From contig WHUZ01000057.1 of NCBI GenBank assembly GCA_015179045.1, positions 248,001 to 312,000 of the forward strand: DNA of 64,000 bases, written 5' to 3'. This DNA comes from Kalaharituber pfeilii (Eukaryota > Ascomycota > Pezizomycetes > Pezizales > Pezizaceae). A program made the position numbers and the translations under genes. Shown piece after piece: positions 56,431-64,000 of this stretch. The stretch's first letter is position 1. Each line of letters begins with the position of its first letter. The notes beneath the pieces are model-generated. The model ran no database searches, was not told the DNA's origin, and was given only the letters and a program-made list of their open reading frames with translations.

Positions 56431-57470
56431 TGGCTTCATTTGTCTGCAATAGCTATACATGATGTTTCCATAGTGCAACCAATATATAAAGAAGATTGTT
56501 TGAATGAAATCTGCATGCAAGGATTATAAAGGAGATTGTTTACAATATGTGACATTCAGGGGTACCGGTATATACATATCCTTCAGTACATTGACCTGGC
56601 TTTCGTGGTTGTCGCCAAGGTACTTGCTGACAGGAGTTCGGTGTACAGTACGCCAAGACGGATGTATTTCAGTACTGTATTTTTTTTTTTTTTTTTTTTA
56701 ATATCATTTATCGCTTGCCGCCCTACGGGCTATGGCGATGTTTTATATACAAGAGAACCTCAGATCCTTTAGTCTCTCCTCCCTCCCCAGGTCTCCTCCG
56801 AAAGAAATGAAATTAAGGAAATTTATCCCGCTTCGTCCAACAGTTCCAACAACTCTCTCATCTTGTCTCCGTCTTTTGCCTTCTCCGGTGTAAAGATGTC
56901 TTTTTCCCCCCTGGCCACCTCTTTCTCCATATTCTGCATCTACTCATTAGGTGTGCCAGAGTCTCATCTCCTTCCCCGCACCACCGGCAATCTGGGTCCG
57001 GAGCCTCGCCTATCTTATATGTCCATGCCTTCAGGCCCTTATTCCCCAGTAGCCCCGCTATCTTCGAAACACCCCGTCCTAGTCTCTGTAGCGGCCTATA
57101 GTTCATCCCCAGTCTGTTTCTCTCCGCCGCTCTGTCTCTCTTCGCGCGTTGGATGAGCCCTCGTTCAGTGATCGTCTCGTCCGAGTACTGGAGGGCTGTT
57201 CCCGTTTTGGCCAGTTTATCCGCTGCTGCGTTTCCTGGTATCCCTCTGTGGCCCTTGATCCACATGATGGCTAAGTCCGTGTCCCCTCTCACTACCCTGG
57301 CTTCCCACTCTTCGCGTACTCTCTGGCTTGCTCTTAGGTGGGTCGGTCAGCCTTCTGCTATTTTCCGGATGTTGGACAGAGCCACCTTTGAGTCCGTAAG
57401 TATTAGTGTCTCTCCCTCCGTTCCTAGTGCCTCACTGATCACCAGTATTTCCGCGTCGTTCACCGTCGAT

Positions 57471-58896
57471 TGTTTTTTTTTGTTTTTTTTTATTTCACGT
57501 AACCCCGCTTGCAGCTGTTCGCCATGGCAGGGTCCCTGGACCGAAGTCCTTCTGGCCCGCAGACAGGCACCTGTGCAACTACATACAAAATCGTCCCCTG
57601 TAAAAACACACAACGATACTATGACTTCGGTGATGTGGAGGAACACAAAGCGAAAGCCCAATCCCCCAAGAGAACAATTAAGCACGAATACTCAAATATC
57701 CCCCCAGAGAATCAAGCAGTCATATCCATCTCCTCCACATCCCTCCCTTCCCCTTTCTGTCCACCTTTGTTATTCTGTCCCAGTCATACAAGCACGAGTG
57801 GTACCATTTGCCTGATAACCGTACCTTCGCTGGTGTTTGACTATCTGATTCTACCTCCCCCTCCAGGTAGATAACAATCGAGCTAGTCTTCTTTCCCTCC
57901 CTCCTTTCTTTTCTCACCAACCATCTTGCCGCAACAATCTTCCCCATCCATGGGTTCGCCTTTTCCATCCACTCTCTTACTTTCCCAAGTTTCTTCGTCA
58001 CCGCTATGCCATGCACCACAACTGCCCGGCCAGATTGCGGGAGCCTTTCTTTCTGGGATGTTCTTGCTTTCGGAGATGATGTTGGAGGCTTCTTGTTCTG
58101 CTTGGGGGGGTTGGTACTGGACCCCCTTGCTGCGTTTTTGGATTGAGAAGCGGTGGACCTTGTTCGGTTTTTCGGTGGTGCTGCTGGAGGTGGGTTGGTT
58201 TTTTGTGCTAGGGGTGTATTTGGTGGAATGCTTTGAGAGACGATTGCTGCATATGACAGCGGAGGTATTGTCTCTGGCTCGGTCTGTGTTTCCCCTTCCT
58301 TTTGCCTATAACTTCGCTGTGTGGGAGCATAGTTCTTGCAACGTTCCCCTTTCGCTGCTGCTGCGAGTAAATCTATGCGCTGGTGTACGTGTCCGAGATA
58401 GCCTAGGAACAAGTCTGTTGGCTCGAAGTTTGGTCTTTTCATAAGGTCTTCTATACATTTCTGGATATGAATAATGATATCTCCCACTGCCTCAAGCATA
58501 CAAGTCATATTAACTCCACCAAGTTTTTCAATGATTGACTGGAGCAGTGGGGCCTCGAGACGAGTACTTCTGGCAAGTGTTGTCTTGGCACCTGAAGATG
58601 TGTTTTTCGGTGCCGGGCTGCCCAATGCCGCGAATCGATTGGTTCGATCCATGGTGGAAGTGCCAAGAAGTCAGGGGTAGTAGTGTGCTTGTCAACGGAG
58701 CAGGGAGCTGAAATCTCCTCAAAACTTAACCCCCAAGGGAAACTTGAGGAGTTGGGTTTTTTGGAATAAAAGTTAGATCTAAAGTCTCAGCGCACTGAGA
58801 GCTTTCGATCTATGTATGTTTCGCTGGGGGGGACGCTGTGGTTGCGGAGTGGCTTCCGAGTGCTCGTCCTGTCGAAGTGGTTGATGTCAACCTTGG
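57471..58896 (-). mobile_element. Structurally complete ORF1-only retroelement, tail C
   Basis: A perfect 12-bp duplication TTCACCGTCGAT (57459-57470 and 58897-58908) defines the insertion. It consists of a 244-bp 5' leader, a full ORF1, a 3' UTR of about 180 bp, tail C and poly(A). No ORF2 is present. Confidence 0.85.
57720..58652 (-). CDS. LINE ORF1 protein, intact
   Basis: ATG at 58652, 310 residues, no interruption. The N-terminus (MDRTNRFAALGSP) is followed by a helical segment, then a long proline/serine/threonine/lysine-rich linker (about residues 110-205). The conserved C-terminal domain reads VVVHGIAVTKKLGKVREWME, KKTSSIVIYLEGEV, VRLSGKWYHSCLYDWDR. The VxHGI and LEG core resembles the RNA-binding domains of LINE ORF1 proteins. 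I see no CCHC knuckle. Likely role: RNA packaging or chaperone in the retrotransposon RNP. Relatives are the ORF1 pieces at 225, 35955, 37455 and 38048. Confidence 0.75.
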   Translation of the reverse strand: MDRTNRFAALGSPAPKNTSSGAKTTLARSTRLEAPLLQSIIEKLGGVNMTCMLEAVGDIIIHIQKCIEDLMKRPNFEPTDLFLGYLGHVHQRIDLLAAAAKGERCKNYAPTQRSYRQKEGETQTEPETIPPLSYAAIVSQSIPPNTPLAQKTNPPPAAPPKNRTRSTASQSKNAARGSSTNPPKQNKKPPTSSPKARTSQKERLPQSGRAVVVHGIAVTKKLGKVREWMEKANPWMGKIVAARWLVRKERREGKKTSSIVIYLEGEVESDSQTPAKVRLSGKWYHSCLYDWDRITKVDRKGKGGMWRRWI

Positions 58897-59439
58897 TTCA
58901 CCGTCGATAGCTCTCCCAGATATCTCGCTATTTTCCTCTTCTCCCCCACCTCCCTGGCTCCTGACTTCTCGTCTATTCTACTCCTGTCTTTGTACGTGTC
59001 TTTCCATCCTTCCTCTCTGGCTGCCGCTATGTGGTCCACCCATTCCGCAGTCTCGGCGTCGCTGGGCAGTGAATTGAGGATGGCTATGGTCAGCGGTGGT
59101 CGGTGCTTCGTGGATCCTCGGAGGTATATTGCTTCGGGGTCCTCCCTTCTTCCGGAAAGCACAAGGTGCGCGCCTCTACCCTAGTGTTTATGAAGTCCAC
59201 AAACGTCTCCACCGATTCCAGGTTTGCTAGTCCTTCCACTAAGTCACGCCTCGTTCCCCACGGGGCCCCGGTTATACTCCGTGCCACCGCATACTGCCTT
59301 TTCCAGTTCTCGCAGTTTCGTCTCCCTCCGGGCCCCTTTCGCGTAGTCATACCAAGCCCAGCTTCCCCAGGTTGCTATGCTTCAGTACTGTATAAGATTC
59401 TTTATGTACAGTCTCCTTCATATGCGATGAAGATATCTA

Positions 59440-60388
59440 TTGTGCTAGCCTATCAAAGTGCAACTTCATCACAGAGGGACCGAACAACACCACACCGCGC
59501 CTCATCACCTCAGGCCTAACCCTCGACAAAGAACTAGCACGAAAAGCGACAGACAAGGCCCTCACTAGAAAAAAGTCGAGATCTGCACCAGGACCGGACG
59601 GAATCCAATACGGACTCCTAAAACTGCTGAAGAGCACAACCCTCTGGGAAGCGGTCCGCGAGAAGATAGTAGAGTATATCAACGGGGAAATCACTCTCGC
59701 CAGGGGCTTCGACATCGTCATGATCCTTAAGAAAGGGAAACCCCGAGACCAAATCAGCAGCTGGAGCCCAATAACACTACTCACTACGGTCGCAAAGCTG
59801 GGACAGAAGGTCATCGCTAACCTACTACAGAAAAAAGATTCCCTCTTCCATAACACACAACTGGGTGGACGACCATGACGGGGAGTAGAAGACCTACAAA
59901 GACAAACACTGAACGAAGTAGATGCAAGGCTACACAGGAAGGAATGGGTGGCCATAGTCGATGACGACATCAAATCGGCCTTCAATTTCATAAGAAGAGA
60001 CAAGGTAGTAGCCCGTATCAAGGAAGTCGACCCAAACCTGGCAGCTTTTGTGGAGTCCTTTCTGATGCTCAGTGAATTCAACCTACACTCGGATGGAAGC
60101 AAACGCGTCACTGAGAAAATGCTAGACGGCTTACCCCAAGGGTCACCACTATCCCCAGTATTATTCCTAATCGGAGTTGCTCCGGTAGCAACATGCATTG
60201 ATTAAGCACACTTCTCAAGATCCTACGTAGACAACTTTCACAGCATGTTATCGGACAAATCCCTCTCAAAATTACGACAAGCCATAAAAGACTACGGAAC
60301 TACCCTGACCACAGAGGCAGCAGCAGAAGGCTACGTCGTTGACCCGAGCAAGTCAGAGACACTGATCGTGGAAGTCAAGGGACCGAGG
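59440..60388 (+). pseudogene. LINE type A reverse transcriptase fragment
   Basis: KKSRSAPGPDGIQYGLLKLL, ITLLTTVAKLGQKVIANLLQ, GLPQGSPLSPVLFLIGVAPV and SYVDNFHS are readable. The catalytic YVDD has become YVDN, and stop codons occur near 59877 and 60203. It stops abruptly at about 60388, where type C sequence begins. Confidence 0.75.
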
Positions 60389-61020
60389 ATGTGAGGAGAG
60401 TGGTGGATGCCGTGGCGAGGAGAAAGAAGAAGCGGGATGACTCCGGACAGGTACTTTTTACCTGTCCGCTCAGGGACAGGTAGTTCCTTGTACGGTAAGC
60501 GGATCGCCAGTGGCGTGCGCTAAAATGCAGAGTTTTCAAGGGTGGCGAGCTCGCATGTACCCGAGTACAACTTTATGTATATCGAAGATATGATTGCTAC
60601 CCACTCACAGCTTTTCTCTTTCGCATCTGCTGTCGCGGAATCATTTACTAGTTACCGCTTGATAGCCAGGAGGCGTGGTCTTTCAACAACGCCAACCGCC
60701 ACTACCTCCGAAGTTGGCCATACATCCATTAAGTCCACCAGTAATACATGTTGCTGCGTCCTACAATAGTAAATGGCTGAATGATAGTAAAAGAAAAAAA
60801 AAAAAAAAAAAAAAAAAAGCTGTCGCCGCAATTTTGTAAATACTTGGCCGAAGAACTTTAATAGTATACAAGGCTTTTGATGACTGTTCTGGCATATGTT
60901 TTCTGCTTATTCAATAGCTCACTGTGCCCATTCTCACTCAGCATTACCTATCATCTCGGTCTCATTCCTCTTAGCAACACCTAGCCCCCACGCATATCTT
61001 TTTATACCTAAATAGGCAAT

Positions 61021-63478
61021 ATGGGTGATAGATATGATATTCCTGCACTTCATCGAAGCATCCCAATTACTGGAGAGCAGTATGCTTTTGTTGATGAAGT
61101 ATTACATCGCCTTCAAGACTATGCATTAGTTACTGGATTTGCAGTTGTAGTTGGAAGTGGTTCAGAGAAGAAAGGTAGAATTGAATATCTCTGTGTCCAT
61201 CATGGAAAGGTTCGGAATACACGCAAGTAAGTTAAGAGCTCTAATATAGTAAATACAATTAATAGCTAATATCTGAATAGGTTGGAAGATGCTACACGCC
61301 AGCGTGAAACTAAGTCTCGAGCTAAGGATTGCAAGTGGATGTGTTACTTATCCTATAAAAATATTAAGGATGGTAATACTAGCAGCAAGCAAAAAGGCTG
61401 GGTTCTGACAGTTAAAACACTTAAGCATGTTCATCCTATGGAAGAGCAAGCAGGTGATATCTATCCTGAGCATAAACGGCGAGATATAGGACAACAACGT
61501 CAGCTTGCAGAGGCATCCGAATTCAGATCTGCTGGAGCAAGTTATAATGAATACCTACGATTTCAAGCTCAACCAGGTCATCCACTCGATCCTAAGTCAT
61601 TTTAGAATACAAAGCGTACTCAATCTTTAAAGACACCTTCTGATATGATAGAGCAAATGCTAGCAGCATTAGAAAAGGCAGGCTTTCATACTCGCACTAG
61701 ATGGAGTGAAAAAAGTAAGGAAGATCTAGTAATACGCCGACTAGAGCAGATCTTCTTTATTGATTCACAACAGATTCTTTTATGCCAACGCTTTGCATCA
61801 GATTTTTTACTTGAAAGTGATGCCACTTTTGGGAATAATCAACTTCGCATGCCTCTTGCTCATTTGATTGGAATTACTAATACTAACCTAACATTTACGG
61901 CTTGTTTTTCATTTATTCGATCTGAAAGTTGTGAGGATTTCAACTTTATTCATTCACAAATGGAAGAGCTAGTACGGGCAGGTAGATGTCCTCCTCCACG
62001 AGTCATTATTAGTGACCAAAGCAAAGGGATGATAAAGTCAATGAGTGAAACTATGCCACATTCTATACATCAGCTATGTGAATGGCATATGTTTCAAAAT
62101 ATCAAGAAACGGCTGACTGAAAGTGGACGATATGATAAAGAGCAGCGTGAGATATTGCATGGATTTGTTTGGGCCTAGAATCAAGCTACTAGTGAGCGGC
62201 ACGAGCTAGCTCGAGCCTGGATTGATTATATACATAATATTGACAAACTAAACTAAACTAAGCTAAATTTTCATCTTTCTCACTACTATCAGCTAAATTG
62301 TGCATTTCGGAGTTGTTGGTAGGTCAGAATGAGCTCCAAGTCTCTAATTATTACTATATTAGGTATTTACAGTTTATGAAACCTTGCACTGGCTAAGCAT
62401 TTTAGCGAGCTGTCAAGAAAAACACAAGCATGATCTTGGCTCGTTTGAGCTCGAGCTGGCTCGGCTCGTGCCGCTCACTACAAGCTACTACAGTAGAGAA
62501 TATGCAGAAGGCAAAGGCAGACTTACTATATCGATTGCATTCACAAGAGCAGGAATATCTAACTCAAAATTGGGATGATAAAGAGCAACAGGGTCTCCGC
62601 TGTTATACATCCCAATATCGCAACTTAGGTGCAAATTCTACTCAACGAAATGAAGGGGTTCATCCAATAGCGAAGCAATTTCTTAACCCACAACTGACTT
62701 TGGATGAATGTACTTCACGACTTATGAAGTATTTACATGCTATGCATTCTCGCCTTGAACGCTCAGAAAATGAAAGCCGTACAAAAGTCCCTAGAATTTA
62801 TGATCCTCAAGGTGCCTTTAAGCTTCTTTTAGGTACTGTTACACATTTTGCAATTGAAAAGATCAAATACGAATGGAATGCAGCCCGAATTCAGCATGAT
62901 AAATACCTTAGTGACAATACTTACTCTGGCCACTTCAGCTTCTCCATCCACGGTGGCAAATCAGAGGTCCAATAGCACCAATGGAGTGGACAATGACCGA
63001 CAGAGAAACACCTTCAGATCCATCTATTACAATACCTCAACAACAGCCACAAGACCAATATACTAATCAAGGTCGAGACCTCCTTCTACGATCATTTTAT
63101 GACCAAGAACAGTTGCATGGTACCCTTACTGGTGAGAAGGCAGAGCTCTTTGCACGTTTGCAGCATACTCATACCAGCCACATGCAACGGATGTTCAGTT
63201 CCAGTACACCTGCTGGTCATGGTGCTCAGCCGATTATCCAGCAATTTGTACCGCCAGATTTAAATCAATATCGTCAGAAAAAGCCTAAGGGGAAAGCTAA
63301 AGCTCGTGCTATGACCTCTGCTGAGTTGGCTGAACGAACAGCTGCAGCAAGAAATACTAGAAAGCGCCGTAGGGAAGGCTCCTCAGGTGTAGTTGAGCTT
63401 GATGAAGATACGCAAGCTACGCAGGATGTTATTCTCGTTGCATCAAGGTCCCATGTATCTTCCACTGCACCTATTTAG
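61021..63478 (+). pseudogene. MULE transposase, disrupted by a MITE
   Basis: ATG at 61021. A FAR1-like C/H-rich N-terminus (EYLCVHHGK, CKWMCYLSYKN, LKHVHPM) spans an intron at about 61227-61280 (GTAAGT...GAATAG). The transposase core has LESDATFGNNQLRM, VIISDQSKGM and LCEWHMFQNIKKRL. TAG stops occur at 61602 (SF*NTKR) and 62176 (VWA*NQA). A MITE (62190-62480) follows, whose removal restores NQATTVENMQKAKAD. A final frame 62981-63478 is basic (KKPKGKAKARAMTS) and may be the C-terminus shifted by one indel or a small second protein. It cannot be functional as it stands. Confidence 0.8.
62190..62480. mobile_element. hAT-type MITE, copy 2, inside the MULE transposase
   Basis: TAGTGAGCGGCACGAGC inverted ends with the perfect 8-bp duplication CAAGCTAC (62182-62189 and 62481-62488). 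The 291-bp body is nearly identical to copy 1 at 619-963. Confidence 0.9.
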
Positions 63479-64000
63479 ATGTTGAAGTATTGTATGTAGT
63501 CTCTTAGCTTAGATAGTACCTGAGGCCAAGAGAAGAGCCGTGAGTGGGAAACTACTAAATTTTCGATATATACATCAAGTTGTACTTGGGTACATGCGAG
63601 CTCACCACCCTTGAAAACTCTGCATTTTAGCGCACGCCACTGGCGATCCGCTTACCGTACAAGGAACTACCTGTCCCTGAGCGGACAGGTAAAAAGTACC
63701 TGTCCCGAGTCATCCCGAAGAAGAAGGGAGGGGACGCGAAACTGATGTGGGTCAAGGCTCATATCGGAATTGCAGGGAATGAGAAGGCTGATGAGTGGGC
63801 AAAGAAGGGGACGGCGGTGGAACGGAAAGTGGTGGCCACCGGGAGCGGGGTGCGCCAGAGGATTAAGGCGTGGAGGAAGGAGAGGAGGGAGGTGGAAGGT
63901 TTCGGGAGGGGGAAAGTAATGGAGTGGAATAGGACAGCGGTGTCCAACTTCACAGCATTGCGACTGGAGAGAGGAAGATGCAGGGTGTGGTTAAAGAGGA

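Larger units (their letters stand above)
56681..59380 (-). mobile_element. LINE type A with nested ORF1-only element
   Basis: Poly(T), tail A, then minus-strand ORF2: cysteine motif CRWCGEGDETLAHLMSRC, RNase H (IMWIKGHRGIPGNAAADKLA), interruption at 57471-58896, then the linker (RSITGAPWGTRRDLVEGLAN). The perfect 13-bp duplication TTCAGTACTGTAT lies at 56668-56680 and 59381-59393. Without the nested element the insertion is about 1.26 kb. Confidence 0.9.
60433..63717 (+). mobile_element. Mutator-like element (MULE), 3,285 bp, complete ends
   Basis: Terminal inverted repeats of about 150 bp (60433-60585 and 63563-63717) start CGGGATGACTC and contain a hairpin around GGACAGGTACTTTTTACCTG. A perfect 9-bp duplication AAGAAGAAG flanks them (60424-60432 and 63718-63726). 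Excision restores the type C LINE frame. Long TIRs and 9-bp duplications are typical of fungal MULEs such as Hop. The interior holds a broken transposase gene. Confidence 0.9.
60389..64000 (+). mobile_element. LINE type C, split by a Mutator-like element
   Basis: VRRVVDAVARRKKK (60389-60432) resumes at 63718 as KKKGGDAKLMWVKAHIGIAG and continues open through VMEWNRTAVSNFTALRLERG to the window edge. The abrupt 5' junction with type A RT is best read as another 5'-truncated insertion whose 3' end lies outside the window. Confidence 0.75.

Noticed and set aside
60380..60400. Apparent chimera of type A RT with type C RNase H
   Set aside because: Most likely another 5'-truncated insertion; the 3' junction that would prove it lies beyond position 64000.

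Overview
This window looks like a gene-poor, transposon-dense stretch of a filamentous fungal genome. Genes have short GT-AG introns (about 43-183 bp) with CTAAT/CTAAC-like branch sites. The host-type genes belong to families typical of filamentous ascomycetes: a NACHT-ankyrin STAND (NLR) protein, an ankyrin protein with a fungal N-terminal domain, and two BTB/POZ proteins. Pezizomycotina is my inference; the species cannot be read from the sequence. No tRNA, rRNA or CRISPR was seen.

Layout. 0-11.6 kb: nested non-LTR retrotransposon (LINE) fragments, a hAT-type MITE, a solo LTR and an LTR-retroelement integrase remnant. 11.7-21.8 kb: a 10,128-bp element bounded by TAGTCTCGTAACCAGAC inverted repeats and a 9-bp target-site duplication (TSD). 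It carries a DUF6589-type protein, a RecQ-family helicase with a minisatellite-filled intron, and an unknown gene; this is the most interesting object here. 22-29.4 kb: a BTB gene, LINE scraps and the ankyrin gene. 29.5-39.4 kb: a pogo-like element, a miniature LTR retroelement (TRIM), a hAT-type non-autonomous element and ORF1-only LINE copies. 39.4-44.5 kb: the NLR gene, apparently intact. 45-48.2 kb: LINE copies with RT and RNase H. 48.5-51.8 kb: an AT-rich TIR element flanked by TA that carries two divergent unknown genes. 52.9-53.8 kb: the second BTB gene. 55.9-56.4 kb: a degenerate satellite. 56.7-64 kb: more nested LINEs and a complete Mutator-like element (60,433-63,717) whose transposase is broken by a MITE.

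The LINEs fall into three RNase H types (A, B, C) and end in short hairpin-bearing 3' tails. Tail A contains CCATAGCCCATAGGGCGGC; tails B and C end in GCGGGGTTACGTGA; both are followed by poly(A). Many insertions contain only such a tail (35-67 bp), and several carry only ORF1. Exact TSDs allow the nesting order to be reconstructed at many sites.

Splice sites, domain calls and homologies were made by eye. No database or alignment software was used.
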